Assembly: GCA_029975295.1 (NCBI GenBank)
Contig: JARKPK010000082.1
Span: 1 to 64,000, forward strand
Source of the DNA: Thermoguttaceae bacterium
GTDB lineage: Bacteria; Planctomycetota; Planctomycetia; Pirellulales; Thermoguttaceae
Length of the DNA stretch: 64,000 bases
Direction: 5' to 3'
Both the position numbers and the translations under genes were made by a program. Below are positions 36,413-45,834 of the stretch, piece by piece (position 1 is the stretch's first letter; the number at the start of each line of letters is the position of its first letter). Under the pieces are notes generated by a model, which was not told where the DNA came from, searched no databases, and saw only the letters and a list, made by a program, of their open reading frames with translations.

Positions 36413-36975
36413 ATCAGCATCCCCATCCAAAGAAAGTAACCGATCGTTCCAATGGCAATCGGGATCCCGTAAGGCAGCAGGAGCATCGAGCTTTTTCGTT
36501 CCGCCGCGATGGCCGACAGGGTGTTGGGGTCGCGGATTTGCACGATCTCGTTGACGATCTGGCGGAATTGGTCGGCATGCCGAGTCCATGCCCGACGCCA
36601 CAGCACCATAGCCACGGCCAGCACGCCGCCGACCACGGCCGAGCAAGCGAAGGCGTAGAAGGTTGTTGTGCCCCAAACCCAGGCGCCAACGCCGCCGAGC
36701 AGCTTCACGTCGCCCGCACCCATTCCGCCAATGGCGTACGCCGGCAACAGCAGGCCCAAGCCGACGGCCGTGCCCACCAAACTCCAGCCGAAGCCTTCCC
36801 AGCCATAGTTGGCCGTGCTGTAAATCCAACCGCTGATGATCAGCGGGAAGGTGATCCAATTGGGCACTTTCAACTTCCAGCCGTCGATGACCGCCGCCAC
36901 GACAAGGACGACCGTCACCAGCCAGATGGGCCAATTCTCTTCTAGCGAAACGTTCAGATCATGGAAGAGCGACAT
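36409..36975 (-). CDS. cpaA: Prepilin peptidase CpaA/TadV
   Basis: The 188-residue A24A-family aspartic protease of the inner membrane cleaves Flp and TadE prepilins. Catalytic Asp31 is in AAVIDGWKLKVPN and Asp89 in GMGAGDVKL. About six membrane spans are present. It lacks the N-methyltransferase domain of PilD, as expected for the Tad subgroup. A cytoplasmic loop at about 120-155 is longer and more charged than usual. The stop codon overlaps the tadE start codon. GGAAAG lies 8 nt before the ATG. It is the first gene after the flp1 terminator, so it likely has its own promoter. Confidence 0.93.
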   Translation of the reverse strand: MSLFHDLNVSLEENWPIWLVTVVLVVAAVIDGWKLKVPNWITFPLIISGWIYSTANYGWEGFGWSLVGTAVGLGLLLPAYAIGGMGAGDVKLLGGVGAWVWGTTTFYAFACSAVVGGVLAVAMVLWRRAWTRHADQFRQIVNEIVQIRDPNTLSAIAAERKSSMLLLPYGIPIAIGTIGYFLWMGMLI

Positions 36976-37395
36976 CGTCAGGTCTTTCCTGCTTCAAAAT
37001 GGTTCCTTGAGCGTCGCCGGCCCGGCGGCGATTGCCGTCGGGCCCGCTGCGGCAACAGCGGCTGTCTTCTCCGAGGCAACGCGCGCAAGCACGGCCGACC
37101 TCCGCGCGGTGCGGGGTCTCTCTAATCAATAGATAGGTTGCAAACAGCGTTGGGGACGGATGAAAACCAGCCGCATTGCCATCGGCTCCATTCTTCCGTT
37201 TCCCGCCGGAAGGGCCGCCCGGCCTGCCCGTTGCGCCCAGCCCCGCCGCGACGCTCACGAACGCGGCATCCCCCTCTGTTGAAGGAGCCTGCCCACCGAA
37301 ACACGCGGTTTCTCCAGCCGCGGCGATGGTGCGGCGACCGACCGCCGATGATCGGCAGGAACGGATCGCCGGCCGACTGCTCGCACATGGCGCGG
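36976..37395. other. Spacer between cpaA and the flp1 terminator
   Basis: This 420-bp stretch should hold the promoter of the Tad machinery operon on the minus strand, because a terminator lies immediately upstream of it. An AT-rich patch at 37118-37140 contains TTGCAA on the minus strand but no well-spaced -10. Nothing else is recognised. Confidence 0.35.
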
Positions 37396-37445
37396 CCAAG
37401 AAAAACCGCGTTCCCTCGGCACGCACTGGCGCACCGAGGGAACGC
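37396..37445 (-). terminator. Rho-independent terminator downstream of flp1
   Basis: Perfect 12-bp arms (37434-37445 and 37408-37419) enclose a 14-nt loop and are followed on the minus strand by GGTTTTTCTT. It lies 235 nt past the flp1 stop and separates pilin transcription from cpaA and the rest of the Tad operon. Confidence 0.8.
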
Positions 37446-37680
37446 ACCGACAGGGGTTGATCAATCCTCGGAAGAGGAGGCCGGCGACGGGCTCCGTTGG
37501 GCCCGACGAACCGGCCGCAGGGCGGTGGGCCCTGTTGCAAAGCCTCTCCGCGAGGGGCCAGCTTGGACCTCGGGCGGGCAGGGCGACGTGGGCGACTCAG
37601 GCCGTCCCGAAGGACCGGCCTGTTGCGGGTCGCCCATGTCGCGCGGTGCCTCCCAGCGCCAAGACCGGTGCAGCCGTCGA

Positions 37681-37866
37681 CTAGCTGCCGGTGCCCGCCA
37701 ACGATTGCGCCACCGTGTTGAAGGTGGCGTTGGCGTTCGTGCCGATGGCGCTGATGGCCGCCAAGCAGACGATGATAATCAACGCCAGCATGACGGCGTA
37801 CTCAACGGCAGTCGGGCCGTCTTCCGCCACAAGGAAACGACGCAGTTTTTGGGTGAACGACTTCAT
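37681..37866 (-). CDS. flp: Flp pilin 1
   Basis: The 61-residue major pilin precursor has a basic leader (residues 1-16) ending in EDG, then PTAVEYAVMLALIIIVCL. Cleavage after Gly17 leaves Glu at +5 and Tyr at +6, the Flp family signature. The mature pilin is about 44 residues with a short polar C-terminus (ATFNTVAQSLAGTGS). AGGAG lies 5 nt before the ATG. It is about 85% identical to the second pilin encoded at 38913-39101. Longer frames upstream are not supported. A strong terminator follows at 37396-37445, so it can be expressed at high level apart from the secretion genes. Confidence 0.95.
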   Translation of the reverse strand: MKSFTQKLRRFLVAEDGPTAVEYAVMLALIIIVCLAAISAIGTNANATFNTVAQSLAGTGS

Positions 37867-38824
37867 AACACTCCTTTCGTCCCGCGCCGGCGCGAACAGC
37901 CGCGCCGGCGCGGCCGGGAAGATGAGACGAGACCTTTGGGACGGCTCGCCGCGCAAAATCGCGCGGCGTTGGCCTGCCGGCCGTCCTGCCGATCTCAAAA
38001 CCAACCTGGCGGCGCCTCAGCCCTCGGATTCACCGACTCACTCACCCTTTCGGCAACTCGGCCGCGGACGTGCCGCAACGCGGTCGTTCCGCCCGGAGCT
38101 TTGCGCGGCGCCCGACGACGCACGGTTGAGCGACCGGTCGCGGCGGCCCAGTCTGGCCCACCGACCACCGGCGCGCAACAACGCCGACAAACGCCTTGCC
38201 TTTATCGAGGATGAGGCTACAAGGCCCATTCGTCGATCTCTCGCCCCCCGTCCGCACCCGGCCGCGCCCCGCCGGCCCGACGCTCGCCCAACGCAGGCGA
38301 ACAACTGCCGACAGCCGCGCCGCCCACGTTCAACGGCAGGCGAAAGCCCAAACGCTTGTTGTACGCTTCGTTATTGGATTTCACGCTGGAACGCGCGCGC
38401 GTTTTGCGAAGAAACCGGCTGTTTCGCGCAAGAACATGCGATCGTTCCCGCAAGAACCTGCATCGAGCCACTTGGGGCGAACGCCCCATCACCATTGCCA
38501 TCGACCGCAACGGCCAAGCGGCGCTGCGGGCAATCGCGTTGTGCGCTGCCGACGGGGGCGGCCGATAAGTCGTGCGCCGCTCTTGGGGCGCTTCGAGGCC
38601 GCGGGGAGATTCCCGCCTGCAATCATTCCGTCACTCATTCGTCGGGCGGCCTTCGTTTCGCGCCGCCCTCTATTGTGAACCGTAGTGCGCCGGTGCCGTT
38701 TGTCAAATCGCTTTTTCGAAAGAGACGTCAATTCGCGTTCATTTGCGCCGATCGGCGCGCCGCGGCTGGGCTGCGTGGCCGGCGCGCGTCGTTGTTTTTC
38801 AGAGTCGGAGGGCAAGAAACGAGA
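37867..38824. other. Long spacer between the two flp genes
   Basis: This forms most of a 1046-bp gap without a supported gene. It holds a candidate minus-strand promoter (38679-38706), a GGGGCG/CGCCCC palindrome near 38473-38486 and two copies of GTTCTTGCG-GAA (minus strand) about 25 nt apart near 38430-38460. If the promoter is real, flp1 would carry an mRNA leader of about 800 nt, or a separate small RNA is made. Confidence 0.4.
38679..38706 (-). promoter_or_regulatory. Candidate promoter between flp2 and flp1
   Basis: On the minus strand a perfect TTGACA (38706-38701) is followed after 16 nt by TACGGT (38684-38679), which keeps the key T, A and T of the -10 box. It lies downstream of the flp2 terminator and points toward flp1. 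Confidence 0.4.
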
Positions 38825-38854
38825 CTCGGCGCGGCTTTTCAGGGCCGCGCCGAG
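38825..38854 (-). terminator. Terminator-like hairpin downstream of flp2
   Basis: Perfect 11-bp GC-rich arms (38844-38854 and 38825-38835) enclose an 8-nt loop, 58 nt past the flp2 stop codon. The minus-strand tail TCTCGTTTCTTG is moderately T-rich. Confidence 0.65.
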
Positions 38855-38912
38855 CCGGTGTCCGGTTCCCCTGTTCGCTACGGGTCTTTTCAAACCCTGT
38901 CGGGTGCGCGGG

Positions 38913-39101
38913 CTAGCTGCCCGAGCCGCTCGACAGCGACTGAGCCACGCGGTTGAACGTGGCGTTCGCATTGGTGCCGATGGCGCTGATCGCCGTCAAG
39001 CAGACGATGATGATCAGCGCAAGCATCACGGCGTACTCCACTGCGGTGGGGCCATCCTCCGAAACGAGGAAGCGACGCAACTTCAGAGCAAGCGACTTCA
39101 T
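38913..39101 (-). CDS. flp: Flp pilin 2
   Basis: The 62-residue pilin precursor is nearly identical to Flp pilin 1. It differs mainly at leader residues 4-6, Ala14 to Ser, Ala36 to Thr, Thr51 to Arg and in the Ser/Gly-rich C-terminus. The processing site EDG/PTAVEY is intact. GGAGGA lies just upstream of the ATG. It is the first gene of the Tad locus and is bounded by its own hairpin terminator. The duplication could allow mixed fibres or dosage control; which is not shown by the sequence. Confidence 0.95.
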   Translation of the reverse strand: MKSLALKLRRFLVSEDGPTAVEYAVMLALIIIVCLTAISAIGTNANATFNRVAQSLSSGSGS

Positions 39102-39407
39102 AATGTTCCTCCGTTCCAGGGTAAGGAGTCGCCCGAAGACGCCTCCTCGACCGGAACAAAACAAGGGTTGCAGCCGGCGGCCACTCGACCGCCGCGACTG
39201 CCGACGAAACGGGCCTTGCCAGACCCGTCTGTCTGCCAAAAGGTAGGTCATCTCTGGCATTAGTCAAACCGCAACGCCGCAACGCCGGACATAAGGTAGG
39301 GTTGTAGCGGCCGCACCGGCACGTGACGGCCCAAGATACAGGCCCGCAACGCGGTTGCGGCCTGATCCCCATAGAGCACTACCGCACCACGCCCGCCCGT
39401 ACGGCCC
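39102..39407. other. Divergent spacer between flp2 and the YfhO-like gene
   Basis: This 306-bp region should hold the flp2 promoter (minus) and the promoter for the membrane protein (plus). TTGACT at 39262-39267 on the minus strand could be a -35 box, but no matching -10 sits at the correct distance. Nothing else is recognised. Confidence 0.3.
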
Positions 39408-41840
39408 ATGGCCTTCGCCCCAATTCGATCGCCTGAAGATTTCATTGCTGCGCGCGCCGGCACGGCCAACGCCTGTTGGTTCGTCGCGGCGGCGCTGATG
39501 GTTTTTGCGGCGCTGGCAGGCCCCTGGGCGCTCGGCTACGACTACGTCCGCGATGATCTCGGCGCATTCCATGCGCCGCTGCGCGCCTTTTATGCTCAAC
39601 AGATCGCCCGCGGGCAGCCGTTCGATTGGATGCCCGACCTGTTCTGCGGGTTCTATCTGACCGGCGAAGGGCAACTTGGCGGCTACCATCCGCTCAAATG
39701 GTCGCTTTATCGGTTTCTGCCGCTTCATGGGGCGATGGGCGTCGAGTACCTTCTGCCCTACCCGTTGCTCGCGCTGGGAGCTTGGTTTTGGCTCGCGCGA
39801 TTGCTCAGACGCGGCGATGCCGCGGCCTTCGGGGCGTTGGTTGTCGGTTGCAGTTCGTTCGCTCTGATGCGATTGATCCATCCCCATGCCGTGGCCGTGG
39901 TGGCGCATCTTCCGTGGTTGCTTTGGCTGACCGAGCTGCTTTTCGACGCCCGCCGGCATGGTCGCCGTCGCGCTGCGGCGGCGCAGGCCGGCATCGCACT
40001 GCTGACTGCTTCGCAGTTGCTCCTCGGCTATCCGCAATATGTTTGGTTTACATGGCTCGCCCTGGGGTTTGTGTGCCTATGCCGTGTCGGATCGCGCCGA
40101 GCGTTCGACCCCAAGGTCCACCGCAACACCGGGCGGACTTGCTTAGGCGCCTCGGCCGGCTTGCCCTGGGCGGCGGGGCTCGGCGGCGCGGTCGCGCTGG
40201 CAGCGGCCGTGGGGTGCGGCCTGTTGCTGGCCGGCATTCAACTCCTGCCCACCGTCGATGCCCTCGGCGAAAGCGTCCGTCGCTCGGCCGGCGCCGAGTT
40301 CAGCGCGGCCGGCTCCTGGCACCCGCTCAATGCCGTTCAATGGATCGCGCCGTATCTGTTTGTTCATCGCGTTGTCGGCGAAAACACGCATGAGCTGGCG
40401 GCCTATCTTGGGGCCGCTCCGCTATTGCTGGCGGTTTGGGCCTGTTTTTCGCACCGCAACGATCGCCTCGGCCGCTTGGTTGTGGCGGCGCTGGCGGCCG
40501 CATTGCTGGCCCTGCTGGCGGCCCTGGGAGAGTTCGGGCCGCTGCACGCGGCATTGGCCAAGATTCCGTTGCTCGGCAGTTTCCGCTTCCCGTGCCGAGC
40601 GATGGTGTTGTTTCAATTGGCCGCAGCCGTGCTGGCGGCCGTGGGCTACGCCCGAGTATTCTCCGCACCGCCAACCGAGCAGTGTTCCGCGGTGAACGAC
40701 GCTTCGACAAAGCGACGTTTGCCCGGCGATCCTCGGGCTGTGTTGACGTCCGCGCCGATGCGGGCTGTTGTTCTGCTTTGCGGCGCTTCGTGGCTCGTCG
40801 CCCTGTGGGCATTGGTCTGGGGGCCGGCCGAGATCATCGGTTCGCCCGCGGCCGTGCTTGCCGGCCCGGCCCTGCTTTCGTTGGCCGCTGGGCTGATCGT
40901 CGCCGGGTTGATCGGTCGGCCCTGGGCGGCCGCTGCCTTGGCGCTGCTCACCGCCGCCGACTTGGGCTTCAGCGGATTGAGCTATTCGGTTTACGCGCCC
41001 GGCGCGCTGGCCCGTCGCCCGGCAACGCCGATCGGCCTGCCGGCCGCTCCCGCGCGTGTCGTTTGCGACTTAGCCCTGGGGCAATTACCCCAACGGCGCA
41101 CCGGCAATCAATTACTCGCGGTTGGGTTTTCGCGGGCCGATGGCTACGCCGGCCTCGAGCCGCAGCGGCCGTGGTGGCCGTGGCCCGCTGCGTTTCCGCC
41201 CGAGGCCGGTGTCGAATTGTTGCGCCGCGCCTCGGTGCATTGGATTCGCCAATCAGAAGAAGCCCGCCGGCTCGGCCTGCCCAATGCCGCCACGCCCGCC
41301 GCCGATGCCAATCCGTCATTTGACCATCCGATTCGGCCGTGTTCGGCCGGCGCAACCGTCGCCACGGCACCGCCCGCCGGTTGGCTGGCCGTTCCCGACC
41401 CATTGCCCAAAGCTCGGCTCGAATCGCCCGCTCGCCAAGCAGACGAGTCGCCCGCCAAGCCGCCCGCGGAATCGCCCAAAGCGTTGCCGGCCGCGGGCCG
41501 CGTCGAAGTGGCGTTCGAGCGGCCCGGGCAAATGCAGTTCCATGTCGAATCGCCCGCCGAGGCGCGGCTCGTCGTTGCCGAAAGCTGGCATCGCGGCTGG
41601 CAAGCCTGGGTCAACAATCGGCCGACGCCGCCAGCCGCCACGGCCGACGGCTTCCTTGCCGTTGACGTGCCGGCCGGGAGCCATGTCGTCTCACTGACGT
41701 TCGATCCGCCGAGCCTCCGCGTCGGCCGGCGGCTGAGCCTGTGCGGAGTGATTGCCTTGTTTGCACTGATTGTCGTTGGCGGCCTGCGCCGGCGCCCCGC
41801 GCGGCAACGCACCGCCCCACCGAAAGCACCCATCCGATGA
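39408..41840 (+). CDS. YfhO-like polytopic membrane protein (GT-C type)
   Basis: The 810-residue membrane protein has about 12 transmembrane spans (residues about 20-545) and a C-terminal exported domain. The first periplasmic loop carries DYVRDDLGAFHAPLRAFYAQQIARG (region), with acidic residues positioned as in GT-C glycosyltransferases, and PDLFCGFYLTGEGQLGGYHP. The C-terminal beta domain ends in VVAESWHRGWQAWVNN and DVPAGSHVVSLTFDPPSLR, the YfhO pattern, followed by a last membrane helix. YfhO in Gram-positives glycosylates lipoteichoic acid with a GT2 partner. Here the stop codon overlaps the start of a GT2 gene, which supports a comparable two-step lipid-linked sugar transfer. No Shine-Dalgarno site is seen before the ATG. 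Confidence 0.8.
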   Translation: MAFAPIRSPEDFIAARAGTANACWFVAAALMVFAALAGPWALGYDYVRDDLGAFHAPLRAFYAQQIARGQPFDWMPDLFCGFYLTGEGQLGGYHPLKWSLYRFLPLHGAMGVEYLLPYPLLALGAWFWLARLLRRGDAAAFGALVVGCSSFALMRLIHPHAVAVVAHLPWLLWLTELLFDARRHGRRRAAAAQAGIALLTASQLLLGYPQYVWFTWLALGFVCLCRVGSRRAFDPKVHRNTGRTCLGASAGLPWAAGLGGAVALAAAVGCGLLLAGIQLLPTVDALGESVRRSAGAEFSAAGSWHPLNAVQWIAPYLFVHRVVGENTHELAAYLGAAPLLLAVWACFSHRNDRLGRLVVAALAAALLALLAALGEFGPLHAALAKIPLLGSFRFPCRAMVLFQLAAAVLAAVGYARVFSAPPTEQCSAVNDASTKRRLPGDPRAVLTSAPMRAVVLLCGASWLVALWALVWGPAEIIGSPAAVLAGPALLSLAAGLIVAGLIGRPWAAAALALLTAADLGFSGLSYSVYAPGALARRPATPIGLPAAPARVVCDLALGQLPQRRTGNQLLAVGFSRADGYAGLEPQRPWWPWPAAFPPEAGVELLRRASVHWIRQSEEARRLGLPNAATPAADANPSFDHPIRPCSAGATVATAPPAGWLAVPDPLPKARLESPARQADESPAKPPAESPKALPAAGRVEVAFERPGQMQFHVESPAEARLVVAESWHRGWQAWVNNRPTPPAATADGFLAVDVPAGSHVVSLTFDPPSLRVGRRLSLCGVIALFALIVVGGLRRRPARQRTAPPKAPIR

Positions 41841-42868
41841 CTTCCATGAACAAACGTCGCCCCTTGTTGAGCATTGTTCTTCCGGTGTTCAACGAAGAAC
41901 TGGTTTTGCCGTTGCTCATGTCGCGCGTGGCCAAGGCGGCCGAGGCGTGCGACCTCGAATACGAAATCGTTTTTGTGGACGACGGCTCAACCGATGCCGG
42001 CGGGCAACTGCTCGACGACTTCGCCCTCTCGCAATCGCAGGTTCGCGTGATCCATCTGTCGCGCAACTTCGGTCACCAAGCGGCGGTGCTTTGCGGGCTG
42101 CACCATGCCCGCGGCGATGCCATCGTGTTGATGGATTCCGACTTGCAAGACGCTCCCGAGGCGATTCCTCGCTTCGTGCGCGCTTGGAAAGAGGGCTACG
42201 AAGTGGCCTACGCCGTTCGCGCAAAACGCAAAGAGAACCTTGTGAAGCGCGGTTTGTTCGCAGCGTTCCACCGGCTGCTTTCGCGGGCGGCCTCTACGCC
42301 GATTCCGGCCGAGGCGGGGATTTTCGGATTGATCGACCGCCGTGTGGCCGACGAAATCATTCAGCTCCACGAACGCGATCGGTACTACCCGGGCCTGCGC
42401 AGTTGGGTGGGCTTCCGCCAAATCGGCATCACCGTCGAGCGGCTCGCTCGATACGACGAAAAACCCCGGGTGTCGCTGGGCGGGTTGTTCCGTTTGGCGA
42501 AAACAGCATTGTTTTCCTTTTCTCAGTTGCCGCTCTGGTGCTTTTACCTGATCGGCGCGGCCGCCGGCACAATCTTTCTGGCCCTCAGCGGTTATGCCCT
42601 CTATGCCCGGTTGTTCACCGATTCGGCCATCCCCGGTTGGACAACCCATGTGTTGGTGGGCAGCTTCTTCGGCGCGCTCAACGCGCTGGGAATCGCCATT
42701 TTGGGAGAATATGTGGTGCGGATTTACGATCAGGTTCGCGGGCGCCCGCACTACATCGTCGCCCGCCGCGTGAATTGCCCCGACCACGACTCTCTGCCTG
42801 AGACAAACGGCCCGACCGACCACGACCGGAACATCTGCCCGACCGTGCCCGGCGGGCGACGATCGTGA
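41837..42868 (+). CDS. Polyprenyl-phosphate-type glycosyltransferase (GT2, GtrB/ArnC-like)
   Basis: The 343-residue GT-A enzyme is predicted to move a sugar from a nucleotide donor to undecaprenyl phosphate at the cytoplasmic face. The catalytic domain (about 1-230) has SIVLPVFNEE near 13, VFVDDGSTDAGG near 45, the DXD-like LMDSDLQD near 97 and the interface-helix pattern KRKENLVKRG near 130. Two transmembrane helices follow at about 236-260 and 275-310. The ATG at 41837 overlaps the TGA of the preceding YfhO-like gene (ATGA), so the pair is translationally coupled. The lipid-linked sugar it makes is the likely donor for that protein. Confidence 0.88.
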   Translation: MTSMNKRRPLLSIVLPVFNEELVLPLLMSRVAKAAEACDLEYEIVFVDDGSTDAGGQLLDDFALSQSQVRVIHLSRNFGHQAAVLCGLHHARGDAIVLMDSDLQDAPEAIPRFVRAWKEGYEVAYAVRAKRKENLVKRGLFAAFHRLLSRAASTPIPAEAGIFGLIDRRVADEIIQLHERDRYYPGLRSWVGFRQIGITVERLARYDEKPRVSLGGLFRLAKTALFSFSQLPLWCFYLIGAAAGTIFLALSGYALYARLFTDSAIPGWTTHVLVGSFFGALNALGIAILGEYVVRIYDQVRGRPHYIVARRVNCPDHDSLPETNGPTDHDRNICPTVPGGRRS

Positions 42869-43004
42869 ACCCAACCGGCTTGCCGGAAACGCACGGCGGA
42901 TTGGGCCGCGGGGACGATCTCGCCCTTTTCCGAGGCTTCTGTCGAGCCTCTTGCCGAACACCTTCCGGAATCGCTTGCGCGGCCCTTGAGCGATTGGCCC
43001 GCAA

Positions 43005-44246
43005 TCAGGACGTACCGAGAGCCTCGGCGCGGGGCGCGGCGGCGGGCTTCGTGCGACGGGCCGCTGAAATCAAATCTCGGAACACTGCGGGGAATCGCGC
43101 CGCACCGAAACACCAGAGCGGCGCGACAAGGGCGCCCCAGTATTGATTGAACTCTTGCCCCACCAGCGACAACCCCACAGCATAGCCGGCCGTGGTTGCG
43201 GCAACGCGCCTTCCAACCGGCGAATCCCAGCCGACAAGCCCAATCATCGCCGCCGCAAACCACAAGCCCGAAACCCATTGCGGCAAAACGAGCAGGTAAG
43301 CGTTGATTTGCACCGTGGCCAGCAGAAAGCCCAGCCCGCCACAGCGCACCCAGCCGTGCGCGTGGGCGGTGTCGTCAGGACGAATCCAGCCGGAAACCGT
43401 CGCCGCGTGCAACGCATAGCCCGCCGCGTAGGCCGACATTCCCAACAACCAGCCGTACATTTCGCCTCGACGCCGCTCGCGCCAGGCCCAGGCCAGACAA
43501 AGCAGAGCGTAGGGCAACGCCAACTCGCGCACCGCCAAAGCCGCCAAACCGCACACAACGGCCCAACCGCGGCGCTCGATCCCGTAAAGACAAAGCGACA
43601 GCGCGATCAACACGCCCGCCCAAAGCTCAGGCATTAAATAGATGTCGCCCAACATGCAAAGCAACAACGGGCCCGACAACGCCGCGGCCAACAGCGCGCC
43701 GGTCGGCGAGAACGGCCGATTCCCCGCCGAGCCGGCCGAGCCGGCAGCAGGCGAATCGGACGCCGACGGCCCACTGGCGGCCGCGATTGTCGGCAGCCTT
43801 GCGCCGGAAGGGGCCGGTTTGCCGGTTGTTTCGTCGCGGGCCGCCAGCGCATAGGCCAACGCCGTTAGCAACAACCCCAACCCGATCAACAGGGCCTTGC
43901 CCCAACGAGGATCGGGCCATTGGGCGAACATCCACAACGGCAGCGGGGTGCGCCAGTTGAACACGCTGCGGGTGGGATAGCCGCGGAGCCGCAGTTCGGC
44001 CGCGGCCGCCGCATAGTAGCTTTCGCCCGAGGCCATCCGCGCAACTTCCGCCCGATACAGGTCCACATCGCTGGCCCGACCGGTTTCCCTCCCCGCGCGA
44101 TTGTTCGCCCAAGGGGAAAAGGTCCACAGCGCCGCAAGGCACGCCAAAAGAACAACGCCGGCCAACGCCGCCCGCGCAGCAAGCGGCGACAAGCGGCGCA
44201 CCGGGGTGGGCGGCCCCAACGAGAATTGCATCGGGCGGGCAAACAT
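43005..44246 (-). CDS. Polytopic membrane protein, possible GT-C family
   Basis: The 413-residue protein has about 10 hydrophobic segments (from LAGVVLLACLAALWTFSP near residue 30 to a last segment near 375). The first external loop contains DVDLYRAEVARMASGESYYAAAAAELRLRGYPTRSVFNWRTPLPLW (region), with the acidic residues and WRTP element seen in DUF2029/GT-C-type mannosyltransferases. A low-complexity Ala/Ser/Gly loop lies at about 140-175. It is opposite in direction to the neighbouring YfhO-GT2 pair and could be another envelope glycosyltransferase. The start may be the ATG at 44246 or 44231; neither has a clear ribosome-binding site. Confidence 0.65.
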   Translation of the reverse strand: MFARPMQFSLGPPTPVRRLSPLAARAALAGVVLLACLAALWTFSPWANNRAGRETGRASDVDLYRAEVARMASGESYYAAAAAELRLRGYPTRSVFNWRTPLPLWMFAQWPDPRWGKALLIGLGLLLTALAYALAARDETTGKPAPSGARLPTIAAASGPSASDSPAAGSAGSAGNRPFSPTGALLAAALSGPLLLCMLGDIYLMPELWAGVLIALSLCLYGIERRGWAVVCGLAALAVRELALPYALLCLAWAWRERRRGEMYGWLLGMSAYAAGYALHAATVSGWIRPDDTAHAHGWVRCGGLGFLLATVQINAYLLVLPQWVSGLWFAAAMIGLVGWDSPVGRRVAATTAGYAVGLSLVGQEFNQYWGALVAPLWCFGAARFPAVFRDLISAARRTKPAAAPRAEALGTS

Positions 44247-44442
44247 CGGCGGCGGCCTCGAGGATCAACCATGTCTGACGGCGCACACTGAGCCATCCGA
44301 CAAGTCTAGCTTGCCCGAACGTTCACGGCGGCCGGCAGCGGCGACCCTGCCGAGGCGAACCCCCGGCAAGGCCGACCAACGCGAGGTCGGTCTCGGCCGA
44401 CTTCATCGCTGCCGCGGAGTCGCGTCGGCCTTTCTGAGGCAA

Positions 44443-45834
44443 TCAGGGCTTCGGGGGAATGACCGGGTAGAACGCCACGGCCAACAACACCGCGGCGGCT
44501 GCGGTAATCGCCAGCGGCACCGTCCAGATGCGCGGCCACTGGAACTGCCCGTCGCGCCCGTAGCGATCCATCGTCCAACCGGCCAACTGCGTGCCCAAGA
44601 ACAATCCGATGCCGTTGGTCGCCAAGATCAACACCGATTGGGCCGAGGCCTTGATGGACTCGGGCGCCACCAAATCGGCGAACATCCATCCTCCGTTGAT
44701 GAAGAACACATAGGCCAAACCGTGCAGCCCTTGACCGGCAACGATCAACCCCCGCGGCTTGCCCGCCACGTAGATCACGTACAGAGCGGCCCAACAGGCC
44801 GCCCCGAGGGCCAGCGTCCACTTCGGACCGGCTTGGCTCCACAGAGCGCCCAAGATGAACCAAGTGGCCACCGCTTGAACGGCCTGAGCAATGGCCATCG
44901 TGGCCGATACGTTCTTGCCGTCGATCCCCATGGCCTGCATGAACGGGGCCGAACCGAGAAAGTAGAACTGCATTGTCCCGGCCGCGCAAAGCGAAACCAA
45001 GATGAACAACAAGTAGTACGGCTGACCCAGCATCCCCAACGCGAGAAGAAGCGGACTTCCTTCGCCGGCGGCGCCCGTCGCGGGCTTCTTGGCGGCTTCG
45101 GCAGGCTGGGCAGCGGCCGGGCGATCCGCGCCGGCGCCTGCGGCCGCAGCCATTTCCGCTTTATCACCCGACGGCTCCGTCGCTCCGTCGGCCTTGGCCG
45201 CCGCTTGTTCCGCGCCGCTATCGCTCGGCTTGGCGTCGGCCGCTTGCTGGCCCGCCGCTTTGCCATCGGCGATTTTCGAAGCCGGCGGCGTGGCCGGCTG
45301 GAACAGGCACACCACGGCCAAGATCAATGAGAGCACGGCCGCCAGGTTCAAGGCGTCGGCGCCGCCTGCCTCGCCGCCGCGGGCTTGCCGCAAACCGGTC
45401 AAGAACCATCCGATGGCCGCCCAACCGATCGGGGCCCAAATGAAGACCTTCGGCGCCTCGGCGCCGGCAACATTGCGGAAGACCATGGCATTGACCAGGG
45501 CCAACGTCGCTGCATAGAAGAACGTGTAGCCCAGCATGGTGAGGAACATGCCCTTGAACTGCGTTTGTCGGGCGGCGGCATAAAGCAAAACCGCCCCAAT
45601 CACATGGCAACAGGCCAAGAGCCATTCGACATTGATCCAGGTGTCGGCCAAGTAGCCGAAGATCAGCGGCGACACCATGCTGGAAAGCGGCAGCGTGGCG
45701 TACACCCAACCCGTTTGCTTGCCGCTGAACTTCAACGGGCCCAGCAGCCGCGCGGCGAGCACGGGCATCCAGGCGCCCCACACCGCGAACTCGAAGAACC
45801 ACAGCGCGCTGAGTTGCAGATAGGTCCAATCCAT
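44443..45834 (-). CDS. MFS transporter, nucleoside:H+ symporter-like
   Basis: The 463-residue transporter has 12 predicted membrane segments in two bundles. The N-terminus (YLQLSALWFFEFAVWGAWMP) and the A-motif-like GYLADTWINVEW resemble the NupG/XapB nucleoside:proton symporter branch. A 90-residue Ala/Lys/Asp/Glu-rich cytoplasmic insert (about 195-280) separates the two bundles and is much longer than usual. The ATG at 45834 is chosen because it directly precedes the first helix; the upstream extension is Arg-rich and unlike the family. Only a weak ribosome-binding site is seen. The true substrate is uncertain. Confidence 0.8.
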   Translation of the reverse strand: MDWTYLQLSALWFFEFAVWGAWMPVLAARLLGPLKFSGKQTGWVYATLPLSSMVSPLIFGYLADTWINVEWLLACCHVIGAVLLYAAARQTQFKGMFLTMLGYTFFYAATLALVNAMVFRNVAGAEAPKVFIWAPIGWAAIGWFLTGLRQARGGEAGGADALNLAAVLSLILAVVCLFQPATPPASKIADGKAAGQQAADAKPSDSGAEQAAAKADGATEPSGDKAEMAAAAGAGADRPAAAQPAEAAKKPATGAAGEGSPLLLALGMLGQPYYLLFILVSLCAAGTMQFYFLGSAPFMQAMGIDGKNVSATMAIAQAVQAVATWFILGALWSQAGPKWTLALGAACWAALYVIYVAGKPRGLIVAGQGLHGLAYVFFINGGWMFADLVAPESIKASAQSVLILATNGIGLFLGTQLAGWTMDRYGRDGQFQWPRIWTVPLAITAAAAVLLAVAFYPVIPPKP

